Translations under genes and position numbers: made by a program | Origin: Arthrobacter citreus | Lineage (GTDB): Bacteria > Actinomycetota > Actinomycetes > Actinomycetales > Micrococcaceae | Direction of reading: 5' to 3' | DNA: 64,000 bases | NCBI RefSeq assembly: GCF_038405225.1 | Contig: NZ_CP151657.1 | Coordinates: 3,534,001 to 3,598,000 of the forward strand | Notes under the pieces: generated by a model | Databases searched by the model: none | What the model saw: only the letters and a program-made list of their open reading frames with translations | Told to the model about the DNA's origin: nothing | In this document: in pieces, positions 24,705 through 33,110 of the stretch | How the letters are laid out: every line of letters starts with the position of its first letter | How positions within the stretch are numbered: the first letter of the stretch is position 1

Positions 24705-25664
24705 ATGAGTCAGCTGACAGCGGTTCGAAACGCCTCACGAACCCGCTCAACCGCAAAATGGTGGACACTATCCTTCTACACCGGGGGCTTCGATGTAGCG
24801 GACGGCATCATTGGAGAACTGGTTACCCCGCTGGCGGCCCATGCTCAGGCCAACGGCGGCCAGCGCTGGTATTTCACGAGGTGCATGGAGCCGGCCAACG
24901 CTCACGTCCGGCTTCGGATTTTGGCCGAGCCGGAGCTTCTGGAGAAGCTGCAGTGCCTTCTCGGGGCGCTGAGGGAACAGGCCTCCGGCGTCATTGGGCA
25001 CCTGGAGCTGGCTCAGGATTTCTCGGAACCGGTGGCGGACCGCATGAGCCCCGGTGGAACCGAACAGCAGAATCTGCGGGTGGAAGCCGATCTGGCGAAG
25101 TATGGCGGGGTTGAAGGACTTGCGCTCGCGGAAGAAGTTTTTGAGCTGTCTTCCGAACTTGGCGCATGGGCTGCCGTACGGTTCCCCAAGGCACAGAACA
25201 GGTGGGCCCTGGGGTCGCTGCTCCTGTTTGATTCGGCAAGAAGCATGATGAAGGGCCCGCGCTCGGCCAGCTGGCCGGACCGCCGGCGGGTCTCCTGGGA
25301 TTACTACTGGGACAGCCACCTGCGCAGCTGTACCGCTGCCTTTGGTCCGCGTGCGGCAAGCGTGCGGCAAGCCATGACGGTTCAGGTGGCCGCAAAAGTC
25401 ATGCCCGCCCAGCGCCTGATGGCTGCGACGGCGGCGGAATCGGCGGTGGAGAACTGGCGGCGCCGGTGGTTCCGGACCCTGGACACGTATTTGTACCGTG
25501 CGGACAAGGTGCGGCTCAGCCGCAGCGCCCAGCACCTAACGGTCTACCAGGCCCACATGCTCCTCAACCGCCTTGGGGTTTCGCTTCGGGAAGAGGCGGC
25601 GTTGGGACTCTATGCGCGCAGCTGGAGCACTGAGCGCGAAGCAGCACTGTCGGACCGGCGCTAG
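24705..25664 (+). CDS. Stand-alone lantibiotic dehydratase C-terminal (thiopeptide-type) domain protein
   Basis: This encodes 319 residues from ATG 24705 (GGAAGG about ten bases upstream). The N-terminal WWTLSFYTGGFDVADGIIGELV and the following RWYFTRCMEPANAHVRLRIL match the Lant_dehydr_C/thiopeptide-type bacteriocin domain. In LanB enzymes this domain eliminates glutamate from glutamylated Ser/Thr; free-standing versions of about this size include the thiopeptide [4+2] pyridine synthases. No glutamylation domain, YcaO or cyclase gene is nearby, so it is an orphan. Its Arg-rich C-terminal half (ENWRRRWFRTL) is basic. The real reaction is unknown. Confidence 0.7.
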   Translation: MSQLTAVRNASRTRSTAKWWTLSFYTGGFDVADGIIGELVTPLAAHAQANGGQRWYFTRCMEPANAHVRLRILAEPELLEKLQCLLGALREQASGVIGHLELAQDFSEPVADRMSPGGTEQQNLRVEADLAKYGGVEGLALAEEVFELSSELGAWAAVRFPKAQNRWALGSLLLFDSARSMMKGPRSASWPDRRRVSWDYYWDSHLRSCTAAFGPRAASVRQAMTVQVAAKVMPAQRLMAATAAESAVENWRRRWFRTLDTYLYRADKVRLSRSAQHLTVYQAHMLLNRLGVSLREEAALGLYARSWSTEREAALSDRR

Positions 25665-25700
25665 GCCGGACGAACGGACGGCACGAGGAAGGGAAGCCCT

Positions 25701-25892
25701 GTGGAACATCGCGACGAGCTGGTTGTGGCGGCGGACTCTGCGGATCTGTCGGAAGTGCTGGGGTGCTCCGAAGACGTCGTGGACGTGCTGCGGGGCCAGG
25801 GAGTGGTCGAATCCCACGGAGAGGTGTGGAACGTCGGCCCCGCACGGGATTATCTGCGGGACGCCGCGTGGGCCGGAGGTTTCTGGGACTAG
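25701..25892 (+). CDS. 63-residue protein, possible small winged helix, in the RiPP-like cassette
   Basis: GTG 25701 has GAGGAAGGGA upstream and starts 36 bp after the dehydratase-domain gene, so they form one operon. The sequence looks like a compact helical/winged fold (DLSEVLGCSEDVVDVLRGQG, then EVWNVGPARDYLRDA) and ends in the Trp-rich tail WAGGFWD. It could be a recognition or regulatory partner, or itself a precursor whose tail is modified. I do not recognise the family. A strong terminator follows. Confidence 0.6.
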   Translation: MEHRDELVVAADSADLSEVLGCSEDVVDVLRGQGVVESHGEVWNVGPARDYLRDAAWAGGFWD

Positions 25893-25916
25893 CGCGTCCT
25901 CCGCAGCGGCCGTAAA

Positions 25917-25961
25917 AAAGTAGGGGAACGCCATCAGCAGCTGATGGCGTTCCCCTACTTT
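25917..25961. terminator. Perfect 21-bp hairpin, bidirectional terminator
   Basis: The arms 25917-25937 and 25941-25961 are perfect reverse complements with a 3-base loop and A-run/T-run flanks. It ends the 24.5-25.9 kb cassette and the convergent FMN reductase gene. Confidence 0.92.
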
Positions 25962-26000
25962 GTGCAGAGCCCTTGGTGCAGCGGCCGGTGCCGCGTGCGG

Positions 26001-26561
26001 TCAGGCTGCGGAGGGCGCGGCTTCTCCGGCAAGGGTGGACATGACCTCGCGGAGCTGCTCCACAACCTCGGCGTCGTCCTTGGGGTGAATTTCGGCGAAG
26101 CGCGTCACCGAGCCGCCGATGGACAGGCGGACGTCCTCGACAACACGCGCGCCGGCAATTCCCAGCGACTTGCGGGCATCGTCGTGAGCCCAGACTCCGC
26201 CGAACTGGCCAAACGCGGATCCGATAACGGCCGCAGGAGTGCCGGAAATGGCGCTCGTGCCGAAGGGGCGGGAAAGCCAATCGATGGCGTTTTTCAGGAC
26301 TGCGGGCATGGTGCCGTTGTATTCCGGGCACACCAGCAGCAGGGCATCCGAGGAGGCCGCGGCTGCGCGCAGCTCCGCTGCGGCCTCAGGAACGGATCCG
26401 TCCACGTCAATGTCCTCGTTGTAGAACGGGATGTGGCCGATGCGGTCGAAGATGTTGATCTCCACGTCATCGCCGGACGCCAGTACGGCGGTTTCGGCAA
26501 GCTGGCGGTTAACGGAACCGGCGCGGAGGCTGCCGACCAGGGTCAGTACTTTGGTGCTCAA
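26001..26561 (-). CDS. NADPH-dependent FMN reductase/quinone reductase-like flavoprotein
   Basis: This 186-residue flavodoxin-fold protein has LVGSLRAGSVNRQLAE (FMN phosphate loop, residues 8-23) and the family motif CPEYNGTMPAVLKNAIDWLSRP (around 78-99). Such enzymes reduce FMN, quinones, azo dyes or chromate with NAD(P)H in the cytosol. It is divergent from a TetR regulator with a palindrome between them, so it is the likely target of that regulator. Confidence 0.87.
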   Translation of the reverse strand: MSTKVLTLVGSLRAGSVNRQLAETAVLASGDDVEINIFDRIGHIPFYNEDIDVDGSVPEAAAELRAAAASSDALLLVCPEYNGTMPAVLKNAIDWLSRPFGTSAISGTPAAVIGSAFGQFGGVWAHDDARKSLGIAGARVVEDVRLSIGGSVTRFAEIHPKDDAEVVEQLREVMSTLAGEAAPSAA

Positions 26562-26620
26562 GAAAACTCCTCAGGGGGGCGCGCCCGAAGGGGCGCGGAT
26601 GGTTCATCTATAACTCTAAA

Positions 26621-26634
26621 CGGACTATGGTCCG
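26621..26634. promoter_or_regulatory. Palindrome CGGACTATGGTCCG, putative TetR operator
   Basis: CGGAC and GTCCG are separated by TATG in the 105-bp region between the divergent FMN reductase and TetR genes; an outer TATAAC/GTTATA pair (26609-26640) extends the symmetry. Location and form suit binding by the adjacent TetR protein. Confidence 0.6.
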
Positions 26635-26666
26635 GTTATATTCCCGGGCGGGTTAGACTGGCCGGC

Positions 26667-27290
26667 ATGCAGGCGGGCACGCGGGGTGGAGAGATCGACG
26701 GCGGGGAGCGCCTTGACGCTGCCCGGAACAGGCGGCGGCTGCTGGAAACCGCTCTGGACATCGTGTCGGAACGGGGCGCCGACGCCCTGACCCTGGATGA
26801 TCTGGCCCGCCGGGCGGGCGTCGGGAAGGGCACCATCTTCCGCCGCTTCGGCAGCCGCTCCGGATTGATGCAGGCGCTCCTCGACCACGCCCAGCGCGAT
26901 TTTCAGCACAGCTACATGAGCGGGCCCGCTCCGCTGGGACCGGGAGCGCCTCCACTGGAACGTCTCCATGCTTTTGGCGGTGCGCGGATCCGGGGGCTGG
27001 AAATCACCGGGGAGCTGCGCCGTGCCGCCAGCGTGGATGAATTTACCCACTACCGCCACCCCACGCGCAGGCTGGAGCTCGCGCACCTCACCATGCTGTT
27101 GTCTGCGCTGCCGTCCGTCCGCGACCCGGAACTGACCGCCTATCAGCTGGAGTCCTTCCTGGACGCCGGACTGCTGCTGCATCTGCACCGGACAGCGGGG
27201 ATGCCGCTGGAGCGCATCATCGCGGGCTGGCAGGGTCTTGTGGCCTCCGTGACCGGTTCCGCCTCGGCGGCCGGTTCAGCCGCGGAGTGA
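26667..27290 (+). CDS. TetR/AcrR-family repressor
   Basis: This encodes 207 residues from ATG 26667. The N-terminal HTH (about 18-65) reads RRRLLETALDIVSERGADALTLDDLARRAGVGKGTIFRRFGSRSGLMQALL, a textbook TetR domain. The C-terminal region has the actinobacterial RRLELAHLTMLLSAL pattern and a helical ligand domain. There is no ribosome site, so the mRNA may be leaderless. It is divergent from the FMN reductase, sharing an operator-like palindrome, which suggests control of that gene and itself. Confidence 0.87.
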   Translation: MQAGTRGGEIDGGERLDAARNRRRLLETALDIVSERGADALTLDDLARRAGVGKGTIFRRFGSRSGLMQALLDHAQRDFQHSYMSGPAPLGPGAPPLERLHAFGGARIRGLEITGELRRAASVDEFTHYRHPTRRLELAHLTMLLSALPSVRDPELTAYQLESFLDAGLLLHLHRTAGMPLERIIAGWQGLVASVTGSASAAGSAAE

Positions 27291-27384
27291 GGCCGAAGTG
27301 TCAGTAGGCTTACTAATTTAGTAGGGTGGGGAAACGGCCGCTGCAGTCCGGCGGTTCCCTCGTCCCGAAAATGATGGAGGCTAC

Positions 27385-29604
27385 ATGTCTGAGAAGAACG
27401 CATCCGCACCCGACCTGCCCATCCCGGGGGCGCCGGCACCGGCAGCCCCGGAGCTTGCAGAGCCCACGGAACCACGCGAGCCGCTGCCGCCCAAGCCGGA
27501 CCAGGACGGGCCGGAAACGGTCTCACCGACAGGTGTTCCCACTGGAGCGCCGAAAGCCTCCAACGCCCAGAGCGGCCGCTACCTGACCACTGCGCAGGGC
27601 GTCCGGCTGCAGGACACGGACCATTCCCTGAAGGCAGGCCCCCGCGGTCCGGTGCTGCTGCAGGACCACCACCTGCGGGAAAAGATCACCCATTTTGACC
27701 ATGAGCGCATTCCGGAGCGCGTGGTACACGCCCGCGGTGCGGCCGCCCACGGCGTCTTTGTGGCCAACGGTGCAGCCGAGGGCGTCACCCGGGCAGGATT
27801 CCTCGCCAAAGGTACGGAAACCCCGGTGTTTGTCCGTTTCTCCACGGTCCTGGGTTCCCGCGGCTCAGCTGACACCGTCCGCGACACCCGCGGCTTCAGC
27901 ACCAAGTTCTACACGGATGAGGGCAACTACGACTTGGTTGCCAACAACATCCCGGTGTTCTTCATCCAGGACGCCATTAAGTTCCCCGACGTGATCCACG
28001 CCGGCAAGCCGCATCCGGACCGCGAAATTCCGCAGGCCCAGAGCGCCCACGACACCTTCTGGGACTTCGTTTCCCTGCACACCGAAGCCCAGCACCACAC
28101 GATGTGGAACATGTCGGACCGCGGCATCCCGCGTTCCTACCGCACCATGGAAGGCTTTGGCGTCCACACCTTCCGCTTGGTCAACGCCAAGGGCGAGACC
28201 ACGCTGGTGAAGTTCCATTGGAAGCCGCGTCAGGGCGTGCACTCCCTCGTGTGGGAAGAAGCGCAGATCATCAACGGCATGGACCCCGACTTCCACCGCC
28301 GCGATCTCGCCGACGCGATTGAAGCCGGCGCCTTCCCGCAGTGGGACCTTGGCATCCAGGTCTTCCCGGACACCGAGGAGGAAATGTTCGAGGGAATCGA
28401 CCTGCTGGATCCCACCAAGCTGGTTCCCGAGGAGCTGGCCCCGGTCCAGATCATCGGCACCATGACCCTAAACGCCAATGTCACCAATTACTTTGCCGAA
28501 ACCGAGCAGGTGGCCTTCCATCCGGGACACCTGGTGCCGGGCATCGACGTCACGAACGATCCGCTGCTGCAGGGCCGGCTGTTCTCCTACATCGATACGC
28601 AGCTGACCCGCCTGGGCGGTCCGAACTTCAGCCAGATTCCCATCAACCGCCCCCATGCTCCGGTCAATGACATGCTTCGGGACGGCTTCCACCAGGACGC
28701 CGACCATTCCGGCGTTGCACCGTACCAGCCCAACTCGCTCGACGGCGGCTGCCCCTTCATGGCCGGCGCGGACATGGGTGCCTTCATCGATGTTCCCGCC
28801 GAGGTTCCCGCAGCCCGGAAGGTGCGCGAAAACCCGGCCACCTTCGATGACCACTACAGCCAGGTCCGGATGTTCTTCCGCTCCCTGACCCCGGTGGAAC
28901 AGGATCACGTGGTCCAGGCCTACACCTTTGAACTTGGCAAGTGCTACGAGGAGAACATCCGGCTGCGCCAGCTGCAGTCCCTGGCGAACATCGACGGGCG
29001 CCTTGCCGAGGAAGTGGCAACCGGCCTGGGCCTGGAAGCCCCGGCTCCCACTGTCGCCGTCGAAGACACCGAGCCCAGCCCGGCGCTGAGCCAGCTGGGC
29101 GGAACGTGGCCGGTGGCCGGCCGCATCGTTGGCGTGGTTGCCGACGAGGCCACGGATCTGGCTGCGCTCACCGAGGTGCTGGCCGCCATCGACGCCGAGG
29201 GCATGGTGCCGCTGGTGGTGGCACCGCACGCCGGCAAGCTGGGCGGTGAGGTGGCCATCCAGCGGACCTACCTGACGGCACGGTCCACGGAGTTCGACGC
29301 CGTGGTCGTGGCGGCTTCCGGTGCTGCGGCCACCGACGCCGTCGACAGCCTCGATGCCAAGGCGGGCAATCCCGAGGGCCACCCGTCACTCGATCCGCGC
29401 GTAACGCTGCTCCTGGCCGAGGCGTTCCGCCATGCCAAGGCCATCGGTGCCTGGGGCGACGGCGCTGCCGTCCTGCAGGCGGCGGGTCTTCCCATCGACG
29501 CACCCGGCGTCGTCGTGGGCAATGCCGCGGACGTGACAGCGGGCCTGACCGGCCTGCTGGGAGCGCACCGCGTCTGGGAGCGTTTCCCGACAGCGGCCGC
29601 CTAA
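27385..29604 (+). CDS. katE: Large-subunit catalase HPII type
   Basis: This 739-residue heme catalase decomposes hydrogen peroxide. After a Pro/Ala-rich N-terminal arm (1-60) comes the core, with the catalytic His in ERVVHARGAAAHGVF, RFSTVLGSRGSADTVRD, and the heme-proximal Tyr in GRLFSYIDTQLTRLG. The C-terminal 150 residues form the DJ-1/PfpI-like domain (GRIVGVVADEATDLAALTEVL) that separates large from small catalases. GGAGG precedes ATG 27385. It is a single gene with its own terminator. Confidence 0.95.
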   Translation: MSEKNASAPDLPIPGAPAPAAPELAEPTEPREPLPPKPDQDGPETVSPTGVPTGAPKASNAQSGRYLTTAQGVRLQDTDHSLKAGPRGPVLLQDHHLREKITHFDHERIPERVVHARGAAAHGVFVANGAAEGVTRAGFLAKGTETPVFVRFSTVLGSRGSADTVRDTRGFSTKFYTDEGNYDLVANNIPVFFIQDAIKFPDVIHAGKPHPDREIPQAQSAHDTFWDFVSLHTEAQHHTMWNMSDRGIPRSYRTMEGFGVHTFRLVNAKGETTLVKFHWKPRQGVHSLVWEEAQIINGMDPDFHRRDLADAIEAGAFPQWDLGIQVFPDTEEEMFEGIDLLDPTKLVPEELAPVQIIGTMTLNANVTNYFAETEQVAFHPGHLVPGIDVTNDPLLQGRLFSYIDTQLTRLGGPNFSQIPINRPHAPVNDMLRDGFHQDADHSGVAPYQPNSLDGGCPFMAGADMGAFIDVPAEVPAARKVRENPATFDDHYSQVRMFFRSLTPVEQDHVVQAYTFELGKCYEENIRLRQLQSLANIDGRLAEEVATGLGLEAPAPTVAVEDTEPSPALSQLGGTWPVAGRIVGVVADEATDLAALTEVLAAIDAEGMVPLVVAPHAGKLGGEVAIQRTYLTARSTEFDAVVVAASGAAATDAVDSLDAKAGNPEGHPSLDPRVTLLLAEAFRHAKAIGAWGDGAAVLQAAGLPIDAPGVVVGNAADVTAGLTGLLGAHRVWERFPTAAA

Positions 29605-29627
29605 CCGGGCCGGCTGCCGCAACAGCG

Positions 29628-29669
29628 AAGGGGAGATTCCGGGTGCAGCACCCAGAATCTCCCCTTTTT
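29628..29669 (+). terminator. Rho-independent terminator after katE
   Basis: Stem AAGGGGAGATTC (29628-29639) pairs with GAATCTCCCCTT (29655-29666), with an inner GGGTG/CACCC stem, followed by a T-run. It ends katE and may also serve the convergent MarR-like gene. Confidence 0.92.
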
Positions 29670-29719
29670 CGTGGCCGGCCTGTGTTCACTGCTTTTCACT
29701 GCCGGTTTGTATTACCGTC

Positions 29720-30151
29720 CTACGCCCCGTCAGTTCCGGTGCGCGGAGGCGCCAGTGCCCGGATCAGGGCCGACAGCTCCCGGCGGAGGGCGTCATCATT
29801 GGCCCCGGCGAGGAGGCGGGCTTCAGCCTGTTCAGCCTGTGCCTGGATCCGGGCGCCGGAGGCGGTAATGGTCCACACGCCGGCGGGGGTGGAGGCAGCG
29901 TAACCGCAGCACTCCAAAGCCACGACGCAGTCGTGAACGCATCCGGGCTCCAAACCGGAGGCGCCGGACAGCGCAGCCACATCTGCGCACACGGATGAAA
30001 GCAAACCCAGGATTGCCGCGCGCTCATGGGTGAGGCGAAGCTCGGAAAGGGAGTCGTCGGTGGCCCGCTGGGTCACAAAGGCTGCCGCGGCCAGCAAGCG
30101 GGGAACGTATCCTGCATCGGCGGATGCCTGTTCAGGACTCAAATGCGCCAT
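29720..30151 (-). CDS. MarR-like winged-helix protein
   Basis: This 143-residue protein has a helical N-terminus followed by what looks like a winged helix (LTHERAAILGLLSSVCADVAALSGASGLEPGCVHDCVVALECCGYAASTPAGVWTITASGARI pattern; shown in parts: LEPGCVHDCVVALECCGY, AGVWTITASG) and a C-terminal dimer helix. This order suits MarR-type regulators. ATG 30151 is chosen over GTG 30166, but neither has a good ribosome site. It overlaps the end of the small zinc-ribbon gene upstream by 13 bp, so translation is probably coupled. Target unknown. Confidence 0.6.
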   Translation of the reverse strand: MAHLSPEQASADAGYVPRLLAAAAFVTQRATDDSLSELRLTHERAAILGLLSSVCADVAALSGASGLEPGCVHDCVVALECCGYAASTPAGVWTITASGARIQAQAEQAEARLLAGANDDALRRELSALIRALAPPRTGTDGA

Positions 30152-30324
30152 CCCGGCGGGGTCCACCCGGACGGAACCCCGTGGCCGGCGAAACTCTCAC
30201 AGGCGGAGCATGTATAGCTCACCACTCCCGGTCCGTCATCGGCGGCGGGAGTGAAGGATTCAAAAATGAGGAAGTCGTCAACGCCGCATTGAAGGCAGAC
30301 GGGACGGTGAACTGCGGACTCCAT
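30139..30324 (-). CDS. Small zinc-ribbon protein
   Basis: This encodes 61 residues with two CxxC pairs (VCLQCGVD and YTCSACESF) about 28 residues apart, the pattern of a zinc ribbon. AGAGGA lies six bases before ATG 30324, which supports real translation. It overlaps the following MarR-like gene by 13 bp and so is the first gene of a two-gene operon. It is divergent from the GAF-ANTAR gene. Function unknown; small zinc ribbons often bind nucleic acid or protein partners. Confidence 0.65.
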   Translation of the reverse strand: MESAVHRPVCLQCGVDDFLIFESFTPAADDGPGVVSYTCSACESFAGHGVPSGWTPPGWRI

Positions 30325-30459
30325 GGATATCCTCTGCTAAAAATGGTGCGCAGAAAGACAGGGCCGCGTCTTGACCGTGAAGTTTTTATCGTAATATCGA
30401 ACGGCACACCAGACAATTCCGGGCGGGACCACCATCGCCGGAGCCAGGGCGGGGAAAAC

Positions 30460-31203
30460 ATGCAAGACCGGAAAACAGAAGCTGAAACTGCCCCATGGGC
30501 GCAGCTGCAGGACCTGCTGGTCCATCATGAAGACGTGCAGGACTTCCTCCGGGCACTCGCTGGGCTGACGGCGTCGTCCCTGTCCATCCGCGGGACCACA
30601 TATTGCGGCATCACCTTCCAAAACTCGCGGGATCACCGGTTCACCGTGGCAAGCAGCGACCGGGAAGCGCTGCAGATGGATGAGATTCAGTACGAGTTCG
30701 GCGACGGACCGTGCCTGGAGGCCATCCGGATCCAGGATGAGGTGCATGTCGGCAACGCCGCTGAAGACCAGCGCTGGCCGGAATACATGGAGTCCATCAG
30801 GGATTACGGCATCCGGTCGATGTATTCAGTTCCGCTGGAGCTGGGCGGACAGGCCAAGGCGGCGATGAACCTCTATGCCAAGGACCCGGATGTCTTCGAC
30901 GAAGAGTTCCGCCGGGTGGCCCGGACATATGCCGCTGAGGCTTCCCATGCCCTCTTGCTGGCGGTGCGCATTTCCCAGCATGCTGCCACCGTTGAGGATC
31001 TCCAGGCCGTGCTTGCGTCCCGCACCGACATCGACCTTGCGGTGGGGATCATCATGGGGCAGAACCGCTGCACGCAGCAGGAGGCGTTCGACACCCTGCG
31101 CCGGGCTTCCAACGGCCGGAACGTCAAGCTCAGGGACCTGGCCGCAGAGATTGTCGGACGCCTGAACGGGGAGCCGGGAACCACCCACTTCGCCGCAGGC
31201 TGA
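30460..31203 (+). CDS. GAF and ANTAR domain transcription antitermination protein
   Basis: This encodes 247 residues. The GAF domain (about 30-165) has FGDGPCLEAIRIQDEVHVGNAAEDQRWPEYM, the form typical of mycobacterial and Arthrobacter GAF-ANTAR proteins. The C-terminal ANTAR domain (about 180-235) has LASRTDIDLAVGIIMGQNRCTQQEAFDTLRRASNGRNVKLRDLAAEIV, which binds paired RNA hairpins to block termination. The start ATG 30460 follows GGGGAAAA; upstream codons in frame back to 30124 belong to the promoter region. The ligand and target RNAs are unknown. Confidence 0.88.
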   Translation: MQDRKTEAETAPWAQLQDLLVHHEDVQDFLRALAGLTASSLSIRGTTYCGITFQNSRDHRFTVASSDREALQMDEIQYEFGDGPCLEAIRIQDEVHVGNAAEDQRWPEYMESIRDYGIRSMYSVPLELGGQAKAAMNLYAKDPDVFDEEFRRVARTYAAEASHALLLAVRISQHAATVEDLQAVLASRTDIDLAVGIIMGQNRCTQQEAFDTLRRASNGRNVKLRDLAAEIVGRLNGEPGTTHFAAG

Positions 31204-31221
31204 CGCCCTGACGCCCTGACA

Positions 31222-31250
31222 CCGGGTGGTGGCAAGCCGCCGCCACCCGG
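31222..31250. terminator. Stem-loop between convergent GAF-ANTAR and ald genes
   Basis: Stem CCGGGTGGTGGC (31222-31233) pairs with GCCGCCACCCGG (31239-31250) with one G-T wobble and a five-base loop. It lies between two convergent stops; there is no T-run on either side. Confidence 0.6.
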
Positions 31251-31259
31251 CCGGGTCCG

Positions 31260-32378
31260 CTAAGCGGGCACCAGTTCCGTCCAGTCCCCGGCGAGCTCCA
31301 ATCCGTGTGCCTGGGAAACGGATGCGTGTGCAACTCTTCCGCCGGCAATGTTCAGGCCGCGGGCCAGTGCCGCCGATGAGCTGAAGGCGCCGCGGACGCC
31401 GCGGTCCGCCAGGGCGGCGGCGTAGGGAAGCGTGACGTTGGTCAGTGCGTAGGTGGAGGTGTTCGGTACGGCGCCGGGCATGTTGGCCACGCAGTAAAAC
31501 AGGGAACCGTGGACCCGGTATGTCGGGTCCTGATGCGTGGTGGGGCGGGTGTCCTCAAAGCACCCGCCCTGGTCCACTGCGATGTCCACCAGGACGCTGC
31601 CGTGCTTCATCCGGGACACCATCTCGTTGCTCACGAGTTTGGGTGCACGGGCACCGGGGATGAGCACCGAGCCGATCACCAGGTCGGCGTCGAGCATGGC
31701 CCGTTCAATCTCGAAGGCGTTGGACGCCACGGTCCTGATGCGTCCGGCGTACTGTGCGTCGAGCTGGCGCAGCCGGTCAATGTTGATATCCAGGACGGAG
31801 ACATCGGCGTGGGAGCCAACGGCAGCGGCCACCGCGTTGGTGCCGGCCACTCCGGCGCCGAGCACCACGACTTTTGCGGGGCGGACGCCGGGCACTCCGC
31901 CAATCAGCAGTCCGGGACCGCCCGCCGGAGATGTCAGGCACTGCGCGCCCACCTGCACCGACAGCCGGCCGGCCACTTCAGACATGGGTGCCAGCAGCGG
32001 CAGCAGGCGCCCCTCCTGCACCGTTTCATAGGCGATGGCCGTCATCCCGGATTCCATCAGGGCCCGGGTCAGCTCGGGGGCCGCAGCAAGGTGCAAATAG
32101 GTGAAGAGCACCAGGTCCGGCCGGAAGTACCGGTATTCGGACGGGATCGGTTCCTTCACCTTCAGGATGAGTGATGCCTCATTCCAGACGTCGTCGGCGG
32201 AATCGAGGATGCGGGCGCCGGCGGCGGCGTACTCGGCGTCGCTGATGCTTGAGCCGGTGCCGGCCCCGGCCTCAATGAGCACCGTGTGTCCGCGCGTAGT
32301 GAACTCATGGACTCCGGAAGCCGTGATGGCGACACGAAACTCGTTGTTCTTGATTTCCTTGGGGATACCGATGATCAC
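31260..32378 (-). CDS. ald: Alanine dehydrogenase
   Basis: This 372-residue NAD-dependent enzyme interconverts L-alanine and pyruvate plus ammonia. GTG 32378 begins VIIGIPKEIKNNEFRVAIT, the family N-terminus, with GGAG six bases upstream; longer frames add no homologous sequence. Other marks are LILKVKEPIPSEYRYF, HLAAAPELTRAL (His of the active site), VVVLGAGVAGTNAVAAAVG (Rossmann loop) and ANMPGAVPNTSTYALTNVTLPY. Length matches the family (about 371). With the glycine/serine operon and alanine/glycine carriers in this window it suggests use of small amino acids as carbon and nitrogen. Confidence 0.95.
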   Translation of the reverse strand: MIIGIPKEIKNNEFRVAITASGVHEFTTRGHTVLIEAGAGTGSSISDAEYAAAGARILDSADDVWNEASLILKVKEPIPSEYRYFRPDLVLFTYLHLAAAPELTRALMESGMTAIAYETVQEGRLLPLLAPMSEVAGRLSVQVGAQCLTSPAGGPGLLIGGVPGVRPAKVVVLGAGVAGTNAVAAAVGSHADVSVLDINIDRLRQLDAQYAGRIRTVASNAFEIERAMLDADLVIGSVLIPGARAPKLVSNEMVSRMKHGSVLVDIAVDQGGCFEDTRPTTHQDPTYRVHGSLFYCVANMPGAVPNTSTYALTNVTLPYAAALADRGVRGAFSSSAALARGLNIAGGRVAHASVSQAHGLELAGDWTELVPA

Positions 32379-32467
32379 AGCTGGCTCCAAAACAATCGCA
32401 GGCCGGCGGGATCTCCACCGGGTTCCCACCAGCATAGGGGAGTGACGCCGCTCACTGCTCCGGCAGG

Positions 32468-32950
32468 TCAGCCCTGCTGTCCGCGGGCGGATTTGGCCTG
32501 CTGCTCTTCCAGCCACGCCTCGACGTCGGACAGGCGGATACGGCGGTGGGTGCCGCGGTATTCGACGGGAATGATGCCGGCATCGGTCAGGTTCCGCAGG
32601 TACGTGTGTGAAATTCCCGCGGCGGCTGCAGCCTGCGACGTCGTCAGGAGGGGCACGTTCGAGCCGTTGCGGGCGGTGGGTTCACGGGTTCCTGCTGCTG
32701 CGGGAGCCACCTTCGCGGCAGGAACGCCGGCGGGAGGCGTGTCCGGTCCTGCGGCGCCGGAGGATACGGAGATGGCCTCCCCGCGGCCCAGCCGGGCCAG
32801 CACATCAAGGACGGCGTCGCGCGCCGCGGAGGGCAGGCGCAGCGCCGTCCCGTCGACAAAAACCGTGACATCCCCGGCGGAAAGGGCGCGGGCCAGGGCC
32901 CGTACTTCCTGGGCCGGAAGAGCAGGGGTGTGGTGAGGGCTCTGGGTCAT
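32468..32950 (-). CDS. Helix-turn-helix DNA-binding protein of the excisionase/BldC type
   Basis: This encodes 160 residues. The C-terminal part (about 98-150) is a MerR-like winged HTH: LLTTSQAAAAAGISHTYLRNLTDAGIIPVEYRGTHRRIRLSDVEAWLE in outline. The N-terminal 60 residues (ALARALSAGDVTVFVDGTALRLPSAARDAVLDVL) resemble the ligand part of actinobacterial excisionase-family antitoxins. A Pro/Ala linker joins them. No PIN-domain toxin is next to it, so an antitoxin role is not supported here. It is divergent from the alpha/beta hydrolase. Confidence 0.78.
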   Translation of the reverse strand: MTQSPHHTPALPAQEVRALARALSAGDVTVFVDGTALRLPSAARDAVLDVLARLGRGEAISVSSGAAGPDTPPAGVPAAKVAPAAAGTREPTARNGSNVPLLTTSQAAAAAGISHTYLRNLTDAGIIPVEYRGTHRRIRLSDVEAWLEEQQAKSARGQQG

Positions 32951-33110
32951 GCTGCCATCTTGCCAAAGATCCGCGGATCAGGGTGCATGCGCCGGTGGAG
33001 TGCGCCCCGTGCCCGCTCCCGACCCGCCGTGTTGACCGGGGAAGCAGCCGCACGCAAGCATGGGGAGTAACTGTCCGGGCTTCCGCCCGCAGGCAGGTGA
33101 AGGGAATTCA

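Noticed and set aside
25944-26666. N-terminal extension of the TetR frame to 25944
   Set aside because: It runs antisense through the FMN reductase gene and the operator; the TetR HTH starts just after ATG 26667.
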